Positions 33,517 to 43,843 are shown, counted from the stretch's first letter. The stretch is 64,000 nt of DNA from Desertivirga xinjiangensis (GCF_024436435.1 NZ_JAFMZP010000001.1:1054001-1118000), one strand, 5' to 3'. Notes: generated by a model from the letters alone, not told the origin. Numbers and translations: made by a program.

Positions 33517-34551
33517 ATGAAAGATATATACGATCGGCGAAAATTTATACGTACAGGCACCATTGCCAGTATTGGATTAGGTTTATCAGGAATATTAAGG
33601 CCTTTTACAGCGAGTGCGGCTTTCCAAAAAAATCTGCTGAAGGTAGGCATAATAGGCCTGGATACATCACACAGCACCGCGTTCACAAAAATGCTGAATG
33701 CTGAACCTGCAGATCCTCTATTCGCAGGGTTCAGAGTAGAAGCAGCATATCCAAAAGGAAGCGAAAAGATTGAAGCCAGTGCCTCCCGGATCGCAGGATA
33801 TATTACAGAAGTAAAGAAGTATGGAGTAGAGATCGTTTCTTCCGTCAAGGAGCTGCTAAAAAAGGTCGATGTTGTTCTCCTGGAATCCAATGACGGAACT
33901 ATACGTTTGGACCAGGCAAAACAGGTTATCAGGGCCGGAAAGCCCATGTTTATAGATAAACCCGTAGCTGCATCTCTCCGGGATGTAATCATTATTTATG
34001 AAGAAGCAAAAAAATATAGAGTCCCCGTTTTCTCCTCCTCTTCTTTAAGGTACTTTGAGAATATTAATGATATTTCATCAGAAATGATAGGGAAAGTGCT
34101 TGGTGCAGATACTTATAGTCCTGCATTACTGGAGCCTTCTCATCCTGATTTTTTCTGGTATGGGATTCATGGGGTAGAGATGCTCTATACTGTTTTGGGA
34201 CGAGGTTGTAGGGCCGTATCAAGGATAAATACTAAAGATACTGATGTAGTAACGGGTGTTTGGGATGATGATCGTATAGGAACTTTTCGCGGTACCAGGG
34301 CCGGAGCAAAAGGATATGGAGGGGTGGTATTCGGCGAGAAAAAAATAGTTCCCATTATATCTCCTAAAAATGGGTATAAAAATTTGTTGATAGAAATCGT
34401 GGAATTCTTCAAAACAGGGATCTCGCCCGTTAACGAGGAGGATACTATAGAAATCTATGCGTTCATGGAAGCAGCAGATAAGAGTAAAATTCAAAATGGA
34501 GCTTGGGTAAGTATACAGGACGTAATAAGTAAAGCCAAAAAAGCAATTTAA
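33517..34551 (+). CDS. Gfo/Idh/MocA oxidoreductase with Tat signal
   Basis: A 344-residue protein. It begins 'YDRRKFIRTGTIASIGLGLSG', a Tat-type twin-arginine signal, so it is exported folded. Then the dinucleotide-binding start 'LKVGIIGLDTSHSTAF' and 'AGKPMFIDKPVAAS', the Lys-Pro of the family active region. It should oxidise or reduce a sugar in the periplasm with bound NAD(P). It lies behind the nag genes and before a sugar MFS transporter, suggesting a role in amino-sugar or glycoside catabolism. The exact substrate is unknown. Confidence 0.85.
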   Translation: MKDIYDRRKFIRTGTIASIGLGLSGILRPFTASAAFQKNLLKVGIIGLDTSHSTAFTKMLNAEPADPLFAGFRVEAAYPKGSEKIEASASRIAGYITEVKKYGVEIVSSVKELLKKVDVVLLESNDGTIRLDQAKQVIRAGKPMFIDKPVAASLRDVIIIYEEAKKYRVPVFSSSSLRYFENINDISSEMIGKVLGADTYSPALLEPSHPDFFWYGIHGVEMLYTVLGRGCRAVSRINTKDTDVVTGVWDDDRIGTFRGTRAGAKGYGGVVFGEKKIVPIISPKNGYKNLLIEIVEFFKTGISPVNEEDTIEIYAFMEAADKSKIQNGAWVSIQDVISKAKKAI

Positions 34552-34579
34552 ATAGCGAAACAAGGCCAGATAATATATA

Positions 34580-35896
34580 ATGAGCGAAAAAAAAATAACA
34601 ACCGACCAGCTGACTAAGCGAGATACAACCATTTCCATTTTACTTATAGGCCTTGTGTTTTTCATTATCGGATTTGTATCCTGGATAAATGCAATACTGA
34701 TACCCTTTTTCAAGATTGCCTGTGAACTCACAAATTTCCAATCATACCTGGTGGCATTTGCCTTTTATATTTCTTACCTGGTGATGTCGGTACCATCTTC
34801 CTATCTTTTAAAGGCAGTTGGTTTCAAAAAAGGCATGATGACAGCCTTTTTTGTAATGTCTGTTGGAGCGGCATTTTTCATCCCAGCAGCATATTTCAGA
34901 ACCTACGAGATATTCCTGCTGGGCTTGTTTACTCTGGGATCAGGATTGGCGATATTACAGACGGCATCCAATCCCTATATAACAGTACTCGGACCAAAAG
35001 AAAGTGCCGCGCAAAGGATCAGCATCATGGGGATCTGCAACAAGTTCGCGGGTATATTGGCTCCTTTGCTGTTCGCAGCAGCAGTTCTGAGGGCCAGCGA
35101 TGCAGAATTGTTCAGGCAGATACCTCTCATGGGAGATGCAGAAAGAGCACTTGTTCTGGATGAACTTATCAGAAGGGTGATGTTGCCATACGCGGTGGTG
35201 TCAGTTGGACTTATAGGATTGGGTTTGTTCATCAAGTTTTCCCCACTACCTGAAATAGATACGGAGAGTGAGAGTGATGCAGTAGCAGTAGCCAATTCGG
35301 GAAAGACAAGTATCTTTCAGTTCCCGCACCTGATATTAGGAGCCCTGGCTATTTTCCTTCATGTAGGAACACAGATATTGGCGATAGATACTGTAATCGC
35401 TTATGCCGGCTCTATGGGGATCAATATGATAGAAGCAAAAGTATTCCCGTCCTATACCCTGGCTTTAACGATTCTTGGTTATTCTATAGGTGTCTTTGCT
35501 ATCCCGAGATTTATCAGTCAGGTAAACGCATTAAGGGCCTGTACAATATTGGGAGCAGTGTTAAGCCTTCTGATTGTTCTTGCTAAAGGAAGTATAACAT
35601 TTCTTGGTCACACGGTAGACGCTTCCCTGTGGTTCGTGGTTGCATTAGGCCTGGCAAATTCACTGGTATGGGCGGGGATATGGCCGGTGGCCCTCGACGG
35701 GCTAGGGAAATTCACCAAACTGGGTTCCTCCATAATGATCATGGGACTATGCGGAAATGCTATTATGCCAGTAGTTTACGGATATTTTGCAGATTCAATT
35801 GGAGTGCAGGAAGCCTACTGGGTGTTATTCCCATGTTATGCTTACCTAGCATATTATGCTATACATGGGCATAAACTAAGAAAGTGGAAATTTTGA
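34580..35896 (+). CDS. FucP-like sugar MFS transporter
   Basis: A 438-residue inner-membrane protein with 12 helices. 'FIIGFVSWINAILIPFFK' opens the family, then 'YLVMSVPSSYLLKAVGFKKG', 'GSGLAILQTASNPYITVLG' and 'GICNKFAGILAPLL', the L-fucose/glucose-galactose/GlcNAc symporter pattern (FucP/NagP). It carries a sugar with H+. In this cluster, N-acetylglucosamine or a related sugar is the likely substrate. 28 bases after the oxidoreductase; ends before a bidirectional terminator. Confidence 0.92.
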   Translation: MSEKKITTDQLTKRDTTISILLIGLVFFIIGFVSWINAILIPFFKIACELTNFQSYLVAFAFYISYLVMSVPSSYLLKAVGFKKGMMTAFFVMSVGAAFFIPAAYFRTYEIFLLGLFTLGSGLAILQTASNPYITVLGPKESAAQRISIMGICNKFAGILAPLLFAAAVLRASDAELFRQIPLMGDAERALVLDELIRRVMLPYAVVSVGLIGLGLFIKFSPLPEIDTESESDAVAVANSGKTSIFQFPHLILGALAIFLHVGTQILAIDTVIAYAGSMGINMIEAKVFPSYTLALTILGYSIGVFAIPRFISQVNALRACTILGAVLSLLIVLAKGSITFLGHTVDASLWFVVALGLANSLVWAGIWPVALDGLGKFTKLGSSIMIMGLCGNAIMPVVYGYFADSIGVQEAYWVLFPCYAYLAYYAIHGHKLRKWKF

Positions 35897-35912
35897 TCTG
35901 GCTTGTAAAATG

Positions 35913-35956
35913 AATCAAGGCCCCTTAGTGTTTATGTTTACTTAGGGGCCTTGATT
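35913..35956. terminator. Strong bidirectional terminator
   Basis: AATCAAGGCCCCT (35913-35925) pairs with AGGGGCCTTGATT (35944-35956) with a further AT pair around an AT loop. It separates the convergent transporter and SRPBCC genes. Confidence 0.88.
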
Positions 35957-35985
35957 GCTATTTAAACCAGTTAAGAAAGAGTTAT

Positions 35986-36435
35986 TTAAGCATCCGGTAT
36001 TTCTGGCTCTACAAGCCTGGTCAGCTTTTCCAGGGATTCCTGCCATCCAAGATAACACATTTCGGCAGGTATAACATCGGGGATCCCTTCCTGAATCACT
36101 TTCAGTTCCGTTCCTACGGATGTTTTTTGAAGCCAGACGGATGTAGTCATTACTCCAGGGAGGTTAGGATCATCAAATTTGTCTGTATACTTCAGGAACT
36201 CGTTAAGTTTTAGCTCTACATACTCGCCGCCAAACGATTGGCTGTTACCTGTAGTAAAATTCTGAAATGACATCCTGAAATTGCCGCCTACCTGTACGTT
36301 CATTTCATGTACCGTACAAAGAAATCCATAGGGAGGCAACCATGAGGCAATCGCCAGGGCTTCGGTAAAGGCCCTGTACAGTTTTTCAGGAGAAGCTTTA
36401 ATTACTCTGTGTAATGAAACTTTGTTGTCTGACAT
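35986..36435 (-). CDS. SRPBCC/AHSA1 family protein
   Basis: About 149 residues from the ATG at 36435 (MSDNKVSLHRVIKASPEKLY); an upstream Met at 36444 is also open. Marks: 'PEKLYRAFTEALAIASWLPP', 'QVGGNFRMSFQNF', and 'LGWQESLEKLTRLVE', typical of AHSA1-like polyketide-cyclase fold proteins. It likely binds a hydrophobic small molecule. Single gene, facing the MFS transporter. Confidence 0.88.
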   Translation of the reverse strand: MSDNKVSLHRVIKASPEKLYRAFTEALAIASWLPPYGFLCTVHEMNVQVGGNFRMSFQNFTTGNSQSFGGEYVELKLNEFLKYTDKFDDPNLPGVMTTSVWLQKTSVGTELKVIQEGIPDVIPAEMCYLGWQESLEKLTRLVEPEIPDA

Positions 36436-36656
36436 AAAATTCATTTTTTGGTTGTTCCTACTCGTCTGGCTTTTCGGTTCGCCCGTTTTTATGTGGTAGC
36501 TGCTCCACTGCCTTATCTACTTTACTGACCGGCCTAACAAAGATGGAACTATAAACAAATACTGAAGGGGGGAGCATGCGACAAATTATAAGTTATTTAC
36601 GACAGGCCCCCACATTTGTCTTCTCTATAACTTAACATTAAAGTAATTTTAAGTAA

Positions 36657-36679
36657 GTTTTGCACTAATAGTTTTGCAC
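36657..36679 (+). promoter_or_regulatory. Promoter region with GTTTTGCAC direct repeat
   Basis: GTTTTGCAC occurs at 36657-36665 and again at 36671-36679, a 14-base period. The second copy forms the -7 element TAGTTTTG (36669-36676), an exact TAnnTTTG. 24 bases before the sigma-factor start. Confidence 0.6.
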
Positions 36680-36699
36680 GCGGATAGGATATACCGCAG

Positions 36700-37293
36700 A
36701 TGACAATAGATTATGCCGAACTTTCAGACCAGCAATTGATACAGGAATGTAGCAAAGACAACATGAGAGCTTTTAATCAGTTGTTCGAACGTTACTTTGC
36801 ATTATTATACAGTTTTTCAATAAAGTATGTTAAAGATAGTGCTGTAGCAGAAGAGCTGGCTATGGATCTTATGCACAACATCTGGAAAAAAAGGGGCAGC
36901 CTGGAAATCAAAGGCAATGTGGACAGGTATCTTTTCAGTGCCATGAAAAACGTTGTCTTTAACCATATCCGTAAAAATGAACTGATAACTGTAAGCATCG
37001 ATAACCTTTCAGAAGTTCCCGCTTCGGCAATTCCGGCCCCAGATCACAATTTGGAATATAAGGAACTCGAAAAAATATATCAGTCAAAGGTAGCCCAGTT
37101 GAGTCCCCAACGTAAAAAGATCTTTAAGTTGAGCCGGGAAGAAAATATGACCTATCCCCAAATTGCCAAAGACATGAACCTGTCTATTAATACTATAAAA
37201 ACCCAAATGTTGGTTTCTCTGAAATTTTTGAGAGAAAACATGAATGACCATATCGATGTAACGATCAGCCTGCTCTTTTTTATTCTTTTCTGA
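36700..37293 (+). CDS. ECF RNA polymerase sigma factor (FecI-like)
   Basis: A 197-residue sigma-70 family ECF protein. Region 2: 'FNQLFERYFALLYSFSIKYV' and 'AEELAMDLMHNIWKKR'; region 4: 'QRKKIFKLSREENMTYPQIA', 'MNLSINTIKTQMLVSLKFL'. Followed by FecR and a TonB receptor with an STN domain, so it should be held by FecR and released when the receptor meets its ligand. Hydrophobic C-terminal tail 'ISLLFFILF' is common in this Bacteroidota group. Starts the operon to 53967. Confidence 0.93.
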   Translation: MTIDYAELSDQQLIQECSKDNMRAFNQLFERYFALLYSFSIKYVKDSAVAEELAMDLMHNIWKKRGSLEIKGNVDRYLFSAMKNVVFNHIRKNELITVSIDNLSEVPASAIPAPDHNLEYKELEKIYQSKVAQLSPQRKKIFKLSREENMTYPQIAKDMNLSINTIKTQMLVSLKFLRENMNDHIDVTISLLFFILF

Positions 37294-37360
37294 TTTTTTT
37301 TCCTCCCGGCTCACCCTGCCCTTATACAAGTAGTGTCTTGTATTTAAGTAGGATAATATT

Positions 37361-38371
37361 ATGAGTTCGGGCATAGACAAATCGCTTGTAAAGAAGTACC
37401 TGGATGGTAACTGCACACCAGCTGAGTTACAGCAAATACGTAAACATCTTCGCAGGGAAGATACCGCCAACATCTTTGACGAGGTATTTGAAGAGGATTG
37501 GGCAGGACTAAGCAGATCTGATCAAACTGATTCTGAGCAGATGGACCGCTGGAAAAAGATGATGGAACAGCGGATTTACCAGGATGAGCTAAGCCAACCA
37601 CAAGTATTGCCAATGTTCAGAAGGCCGGGGCTGTGGCGATATGCGGCAGTATGGCTAATAGTAATGCTTGGAGCAGGAATATGGGCAATCAATAAACAAG
37701 ATAAAAAAGAACCTGCGCACATTGCATTTATAGAAAAGACCAATCCAAGAGGGCAGCGAACTGTCCTTACTTTGCCTGATAGCTCGGTCGTGCATTTAGG
37801 TGCAGCAAGCAGGCTACGCTTTGCTCAAAACTTCAATGAAAAAGACAGGACGGTAGAACTTGAAGGTGAAGCCTTTTTTGAGGTTACGAAAAATCCGGCT
37901 AAACCATTTGTCATTAAAACCGGAACAATTCAAACACGAGTTTTAGGAACATCTTTTAAAGTCCAGGCCTTTGAGGGACATCCAATGAGTGTGCAGGTTA
38001 GCACTGGAAAGGTAAGGGTTGACAGAAAGGTTGGTAGTAAGGCACAAGCTATTGCATTGTTATTGCCCGGTCAGCAGGTAATCTGGGACGAACTGCTGCA
38101 GCGGAAGGAATTGGCGAATGTTTCAGTAGATGATATTGAAGGCTGGAAAAAGGGCAGGCTCGTGTTCAGCAAGACCCGGCTTTCGGATGTTACTGCCATT
38201 CTTGAACGATGGTACAATGTAGACATCGATATTAAAAACCAGGCTACCGCTCAAAAGCTGATGAAAGTGAACTTGACTGCAGATATTCCCATTAACCGGG
38301 TAATAAAAATGCTTAGCACTTCTGGTCAGTTTACCTATCGGATTCATGAAAACCAAATCATAATAAATTAA
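37361..38371 (+). CDS. FecR-family anti-sigma factor
   Basis: A 336-residue single-pass membrane protein. N-terminal cytoplasmic anti-sigma part (1-85); transmembrane helix near 88-104 ('YAAVWLIVMLGAGIWAI'); periplasmic FecR domain with 'LTLPDSSVVHLGAASRLRFA', 'RTVELEGEAFFEVTKNPAKP' and 'VLGTSFKV'; C-terminal STN-contact part. It binds the sigma and senses the receptor's N-terminal STN domain. About 70 bases after the sigma gene. Confidence 0.93.
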   Translation: MSSGIDKSLVKKYLDGNCTPAELQQIRKHLRREDTANIFDEVFEEDWAGLSRSDQTDSEQMDRWKKMMEQRIYQDELSQPQVLPMFRRPGLWRYAAVWLIVMLGAGIWAINKQDKKEPAHIAFIEKTNPRGQRTVLTLPDSSVVHLGAASRLRFAQNFNEKDRTVELEGEAFFEVTKNPAKPFVIKTGTIQTRVLGTSFKVQAFEGHPMSVQVSTGKVRVDRKVGSKAQAIALLLPGQQVIWDELLQRKELANVSVDDIEGWKKGRLVFSKTRLSDVTAILERWYNVDIDIKNQATAQKLMKVNLTADIPINRVIKMLSTSGQFTYRIHENQIIIN

Positions 38372-38528
38372 GCAGAAAGGATAGAGGATGTAAAACTTTG
38401 ACCGAAACAAACAACGTCCCCCAAAGATATAGGGGACGCGTATAACATCGAAGGACTGGTTGTTTTCGACGACGGATCAGTCCAGCGATAAAATAATAAC
38501 AGATATCCGCCATAGGCGAAAACCCATA

Positions 38529-41500
38529 ATGATCAAAAATATGCAAAAAGTATTACATCTGCATGTTTCTTTTCAGCGTAGGATGCAACCTCATTGTGTT
38601 GTGCAAAACATGCTAAAGAAATATATGCAGGTGGCCGGTAAGAATCTGCTCGAAGGTAAAATAAATTTCTTTATGAAGTGCTCGTTTATTCTGATAGCTA
38701 TCAAATTAACGTTCGTTGGTTTAGTCTGTGCCAATACTGTAATCGGACAGAATCTCAACCAAAAAATCAAATTAGAACTCGAAAATGCAAGTGTCGGCAA
38801 TAGTTTATCTATAGTTGAGAAAGCGAGTAATATTCAAATTAATGCTCAGATAGGGCTACTCAATGGTGTCCAAAAAAAGGTAACTATCAACGCAGCCGAA
38901 ATAACGATAGCCGATGCCCTGAACAGGATATTTGCTAATACCAATCTACAGTATAAGCTGGTGGAAGGCTATGTTGTCGTTACAAAAAAAACGGTGCCCA
39001 TTATAGTTACCGGTGTTGTGGTAGATGCAAAAACGGGCGAAACATTAATTGGTGTAGGAATAAGTGTAAAAGGCGGGACAGCAAGGACGGCTACAGATGT
39101 GAACGGTAAATTCAGCCTTTCTATACCCGAAGGTGGTGCAACCTTAATCGTGTCTTATCTGGGTTACCACGTAAAGGAGGTCAGGGTAAATGCTGACAGC
39201 AAAGATATAAGAATTCCATTAACGGTTTCTTCCAGCCAGTTGGGCGAAGTGGTTGTAATGGCCAGACGAAAAAGCAACACAGATATTGCGGTTCTGGAAG
39301 AACGGAAAAATTCGTCGATCATACAAGACGCAATTTCCTCTCAATTGATCGAGAAAACAGGAAGTATCACTACCACCCAGGCCTTACAACGTGTTTCCGG
39401 TGTAACCGTCACTGATGATAAATATGTGGCTATCCGGGGGCTCGGCGATCGGAGTGTGATCGGCCAGTTGAATGGCGTTCGTTTAGCTTCTTCTGATCCT
39501 GACCGTAGTACTATTCCCCTGGATCTGGTACCCGCTTCTTTGTTAGATAATATTACGATTTATAAAACGGTTAGTCCGGATAAGCCGGCTGATGCGGCTG
39601 CAGGTATTGTTGAATTAAAAACTAAATCTGTCCCCGAAAAAGAGACGTTCGAAATTATAGTACAATCTGGTCTCAACTCTAATGTAGGAATGAACGGACA
39701 GTTTAATAGTTTCTGGAACAGTAACATGGGAGCTTTTGGAAACAAAATTAATGACAAAAACCTTAGTGCCGATTTTAAGAACCTGGCCACTCAGTATCCA
39801 TCGGGGTTAGGGTCTATACAAAGTATGATTGCTAACAGCAATTATAGTCCCACTGCTTACCAGGAAGTTAACAGGATCAATAAGATCATGCAATCTTTTG
39901 ATCCGGTAATGACCACCAGGTATAAAAAAGCGCCTTTAAATCAATTGTATTCTGCTACTTATGGCAACAGTTTCGATGTGTTTAAAAAACATAAAGTTGG
40001 TTTGATACTGGGCGCCAACTATTATAGTCGGATTACGGATATCAGCGGAGGCGATTTAACCCAATACAGTATTTATCAGGGTGTAGTTACCGGAAATCCG
40101 GATGTCTTCAGTCCTCGCAATATCCCTAACTACATTACTCCTAACAGTCTATTTATGGGGAAATATCAAACCTATAAAGAGAACACGGGTGTTGAAACGC
40201 TGAACTATGGTACACTGGCAGGTTTGAGTTATCGCTTTAATGCCCGACATGAAATCAGTATGCAATACCTCGGCAGCTGGGGCGGCGAAAGTAAGGCGAC
40301 CAATCTGGCAGGGCGTTATGAATACACAGGACTGCCAGGAGAGGTTTACACAACTACGAACTCTTTAAAGCAAACCTTTCGCAATCTCAATACTTTTAAC
40401 CTGCAGGGAGAACATAAATTCTTTAGCAAAGAACTTTCACCCCGTTTAAGCTATAATGTAGCCAGCTCCCGGTCTAAGCAGAATGATCCGGATTTTCGTT
40501 TTGCCAGTTTAGCTGATTATATGCCAAGAGGTGGCGGTTGGTACAACAGGCCAACTGTAGGTGCCGGTAATTTACCCCCTGAGCCTACCTACACTAAGCA
40601 TCTTTATGCCCTTACTTCTGGCTACGTGAATGGTTTCGGTACCTATGGCATTATGCAGGCAGAGCCAAACGGACGAAGATGGCGCAATCTGGACGAACAA
40701 AACTACAACTATAAAGCTGACTTAAATATTCCATTTAAATTCTTGGGGCAAACACAGCAGTTTAAAACAGGAGTGAATTACCTGTTTAGAGACAGAACCT
40801 TTACTGAAAACCAATTATTTCTGCCTGGATCTAATTTTGCCGGCAATAAAGCAATTCCACTATATGATGTGGAAGGAGACCTGGACCGTTTGGTAAGCAG
40901 CCAGATCATAGGTGTTAAGTCTCCATCGGCCAACCAAGGTGAGGGAATGATGCCGGTTGGTGGTTTCCTATATAACAGTAAAAAATCGCCTAATAATTAT
41001 AAAGGCTATTTCGAAACGAATGCTTTTTACGGCATGGCTGATTTAAAACTTACCGAAAATCTGCGTTTTACAGGTGGAGTGCGTTTTGAAATGACAAATA
41101 TTGGCTCCTCAGTTGATACCGCCGGTGTGTTTTTAGACCCTTCACTAACTGTTGATGGCGGCAGCATCCCTTTGAATCCAATCAATCCAAATTCTGTGTA
41201 TAAAACAGATTATAAACCTTTCTACTCTGTGAATGCGACGTACACGTTGAACAAAAACATGAATTTCCGTACGGCATATAATACCACACTGGCCAGGCCG
41301 GAGTTACGGGAAATTACTAACGTATTCGAATTTGACGCCTTCCAAATGGGGCTGGTTGTGGGGAATCCGAATTTAAAGAACCAGTTCACTCAAAACCTGG
41401 ATTTCAGATGGGAATGGTTTCCTGGAAAAGGCGAGGTGCTGGCCTTTTCGGTCTTTGGAAAACGTATTGAAGATCAGCTGGTAAAAGTATTCAGTCTGCA

Positions 41501-42104
41501 AACTGCAGGTTTAGCGGCCACGTACCCGGAGTTTCCTACCATTCAGTTTCAGAACGATCCTAACGTAGGTAAGGTGTGGGGAATTGAATTGGAACTGGTG
41601 AAGAGCCTGGGATTCATGTCGCATTCTTTGAAGAATTTTTATATGGGATCCAACTTGTTACTGGCACAGAGTGAAATCAAAAAAACACCTCAGCGATATG
41701 AGGCGATTCGTTCACTTGATCGCTATACGCCCAAGAATAGTCCGCTTTTTGAACAGGCACCTTACTCTGTTAATGCCTGGTTAAATTATGCAAACACAAA
41801 ATCGGGTTCTGATTTTACTACAACTTTTAACATGGTAGGAGAGCGCTTAGTGCAAATCAACTTGACAGGCGAACCCGACTTGTATACCATGCCAGTGCCT
41901 ACCCTGGATTTCGTATTTTCTCAGCGTCTTACTAAAAACATAAAGTTCAAAGGATACGCTAAAAACATCCTTAACCCTAAAGTCAAAACTGTTTATGCTA
42001 ATCCTCAAACGGGTGGTAAATGGTATGGAAAGGAATACATAAATAGAAGTTTCACCCGGGGAGCCGAAATTATGATGGGCTTTACCTACAATCTTCTAAA
42101 GTAA
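38529..42104 (+). CDS. TonB-dependent receptor with STN domain (FecA-like signal transducer)
   Basis: About 1191 residues from ATG 38529 (MIKNMQKVLHLHVSFQR); upstream 38460 is open but unlikely. After a signal helix, residues 75-160 form an STN (secretin/TonB) domain ('NASVGNSLSIVEKASNIQI'); then a carboxypeptidase-regulatory-like beta domain ('VTGVVVDAKTGETLIGVGIS'); then a plug ('TTQALQRVSGVTVTDDKYVA', 'RGLGDRS'); then the 22-strand barrel. The STN domain marks it as the ligand sensor that works with FecR upstream. It is not a SusC type and no SusD follows. Ends 'FTRGAEIMMGFTYNLLK'. Stop overlaps the next start (TAATG). Confidence 0.92.
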   Translation: MIKNMQKVLHLHVSFQRRMQPHCVVQNMLKKYMQVAGKNLLEGKINFFMKCSFILIAIKLTFVGLVCANTVIGQNLNQKIKLELENASVGNSLSIVEKASNIQINAQIGLLNGVQKKVTINAAEITIADALNRIFANTNLQYKLVEGYVVVTKKTVPIIVTGVVVDAKTGETLIGVGISVKGGTARTATDVNGKFSLSIPEGGATLIVSYLGYHVKEVRVNADSKDIRIPLTVSSSQLGEVVVMARRKSNTDIAVLEERKNSSIIQDAISSQLIEKTGSITTTQALQRVSGVTVTDDKYVAIRGLGDRSVIGQLNGVRLASSDPDRSTIPLDLVPASLLDNITIYKTVSPDKPADAAAGIVELKTKSVPEKETFEIIVQSGLNSNVGMNGQFNSFWNSNMGAFGNKINDKNLSADFKNLATQYPSGLGSIQSMIANSNYSPTAYQEVNRINKIMQSFDPVMTTRYKKAPLNQLYSATYGNSFDVFKKHKVGLILGANYYSRITDISGGDLTQYSIYQGVVTGNPDVFSPRNIPNYITPNSLFMGKYQTYKENTGVETLNYGTLAGLSYRFNARHEISMQYLGSWGGESKATNLAGRYEYTGLPGEVYTTTNSLKQTFRNLNTFNLQGEHKFFSKELSPRLSYNVASSRSKQNDPDFRFASLADYMPRGGGWYNRPTVGAGNLPPEPTYTKHLYALTSGYVNGFGTYGIMQAEPNGRRWRNLDEQNYNYKADLNIPFKFLGQTQQFKTGVNYLFRDRTFTENQLFLPGSNFAGNKAIPLYDVEGDLDRLVSSQIIGVKSPSANQGEGMMPVGGFLYNSKKSPNNYKGYFETNAFYGMADLKLTENLRFTGGVRFEMTNIGSSVDTAGVFLDPSLTVDGGSIPLNPINPNSVYKTDYKPFYSVNATYTLNKNMNFRTAYNTTLARPELREITNVFEFDAFQMGLVVGNPNLKNQFTQNLDFRWEWFPGKGEVLAFSVFGKRIEDQLVKVFSLQTAGLAATYPEFPTIQFQNDPNVGKVWGIELELVKSLGFMSHSLKNFYMGSNLLLAQSEIKKTPQRYEAIRSLDRYTPKNSPLFEQAPYSVNAWLNYANTKSGSDFTTTFNMVGERLVQINLTGEPDLYTMPVPTLDFVFSQRLTKNIKFKGYAKNILNPKVKTVYANPQTGGKWYGKEYINRSFTRGAEIMMGFTYNLLK

Positions 42105-43843
42105 TGAATATGATAAATTACAGATCTTTTAGTCTTTGTGCTGCACTGATGTTTTTCCTCTTTCTGTCCTGCAAAAAAGATAAGATGGATTTTGAATCAG
42201 ATAATCGCGCGGTGACTGTTAATCGAGCGAATTCTACGGCCCGTTTGGTTAACCTCGCAGGCTATGGTCAGGTTATAGCAAATGGCGATACTTTAACAGC
42301 TTTTACTGTACATAATCCCCTGGATCCTGATGTAGACAAATCCCTGGGAACGGATTACTTTCCGGCGACTGGGAGCTTAGGTAAGACATGGTTCATTCCC
42401 CGGGATTTGTTTGACAGTAATGAGACCCTGGAACTGGATCTTAGTACGAGAAATTACCAGGGGATTGGAGATGAAGACCTGAAATTTCAGGTCGCTAACA
42501 GCTATATAAGTCCAACTGATTATTATATTATGCCCACCTCCTTCATGGAAGATCAACCTGATGTGGTCGCGATTCCCAGAGGGGTGACAGCACCGTCAAA
42601 GCCGGATCATTTCAAAATCAGAGTGGTTAACCTTTCTGGTAACATTAAAAATCAGGTGGTCAATTTCAATGGCAAACTGGAAGATCTGACTGGTGGCGTG
42701 TCGCTTGCATATGCTGATGGTACCCTGGTTAATGCGAAAACAAATAATGTCAGCAGTCTTACCAGGGCATCCGAATACATTGAATTGCCTTACGGGACGT
42801 ACCAGTTTAAGATGCTTATGCAAGACGGTCGTCAAATGCCAGCGCTTGGCTCTGAACTGTACGCAACATCGATCATAGATCCACCTACTTCAACTCTTCC
42901 AATCGGTTCAGCAAGATCCAGTGATCTTACCTATGCGCCTATACAGACGTACCAGCCGGGAGGCATCTACACTATTGTGGTGGCACCCCAGCAATTTCGT
43001 TACCTGGTTAATGAAATGGATGAAACATCTAACACTTATCAAAATTCCTTTCAGATTGTGTCCGACAACAGTGCTCCGGTTAATAATACCTACTTCAGAC
43101 TGCAGGCTGTTAATGCTTTTGATGCACGAAACTTTAGCTTTCGCATAGATGGTAAACCTTTAGGTGAATTGCTTTCTTTCGGTTCTGCCGGTGCATATAG
43201 TATCCTGATCCAGGGTAAGCACAAAATAGAAGCGCTGGATGAGGCGGGCCAGGTGATTGCCACTACGGAACAGGAATTACGTGCAGCACAGAACTATACT
43301 GCCTGGCTATACCCCGATGCCCCTGGTAAAGCAAAACTGCTGATTGTAGCCAATGATCTGAGTGGTTCGAGATTTAATAGTGAAAAAGCGCAGGAAGATG
43401 GAACATTCAGCAGGGATCAGTATAAGTACTTTTTTCAAAGCCGTTTTCTAAACCTTTCGGTCGGCAACCCTTACATAACTTTTACTCAGGACAACGGACA
43501 GTCGGTTGCAGGAAACAGTGATAACCTAAATGCGGGACTGAATCTGCAGCCAGGTGTTCCACTATTTGAAAGACCCAATATCTTCAAATTCTTCGACGAG
43601 CAGGCCTACCAGTTGATGGCTTATCGTTCTAAGCCAAATGTAGTTCCAGGTATCTGGGCACAGGATATTGAACCGCTTAAAAGTGAAGCATTCATCGCCA
43701 ACAAGGCACTTTACCAAAATGCTGGCAGGGCAGTTCCGGTACACGAACCGGGAATTTTTACGGTCGCTCTAATTGGTCGGTCCGGCACTGATGTCAGTCC
43801 GCTGCTTAAGGCAAAAATGATCATTGTCAAACATAACAAATAA
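42104..43843 (+). CDS. Large lipoprotein with DUF4397-like repeats
   Basis: A 579-residue outer-membrane lipoprotein, lipobox LFLSC near residue 20, then 'KKDK'. Beta-rich with at least two copies of a start like 'STARLVNLAGYGQV' and 'YFRLQAVNAFDARNFSFRID', as in DUF4397 (TARLRVVHA..) proteins. Starts by one-base overlap with the receptor and ends by one-base overlap with the next gene, so translation is coupled through all three. Likely a surface partner of the receptor; function unknown. Confidence 0.65.
   Translation: MNMINYRSFSLCAALMFFLFLSCKKDKMDFESDNRAVTVNRANSTARLVNLAGYGQVIANGDTLTAFTVHNPLDPDVDKSLGTDYFPATGSLGKTWFIPRDLFDSNETLELDLSTRNYQGIGDEDLKFQVANSYISPTDYYIMPTSFMEDQPDVVAIPRGVTAPSKPDHFKIRVVNLSGNIKNQVVNFNGKLEDLTGGVSLAYADGTLVNAKTNNVSSLTRASEYIELPYGTYQFKMLMQDGRQMPALGSELYATSIIDPPTSTLPIGSARSSDLTYAPIQTYQPGGIYTIVVAPQQFRYLVNEMDETSNTYQNSFQIVSDNSAPVNNTYFRLQAVNAFDARNFSFRIDGKPLGELLSFGSAGAYSILIQGKHKIEALDEAGQVIATTEQELRAAQNYTAWLYPDAPGKAKLLIVANDLSGSRFNSEKAQEDGTFSRDQYKYFFQSRFLNLSVGNPYITFTQDNGQSVAGNSDNLNAGLNLQPGVPLFERPNIFKFFDEQAYQLMAYRSKPNVVPGIWAQDIEPLKSEAFIANKALYQNAGRAVPVHEPGIFTVALIGRSGTDVSPLLKAKMIIVKHNK

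Noticed and set aside
38529-42104. SusC-type receptor
   Set aside because: It has an STN domain and carboxypeptidase-like domain but a plug unlike SusC and no SusD partner; called FecA-like instead.
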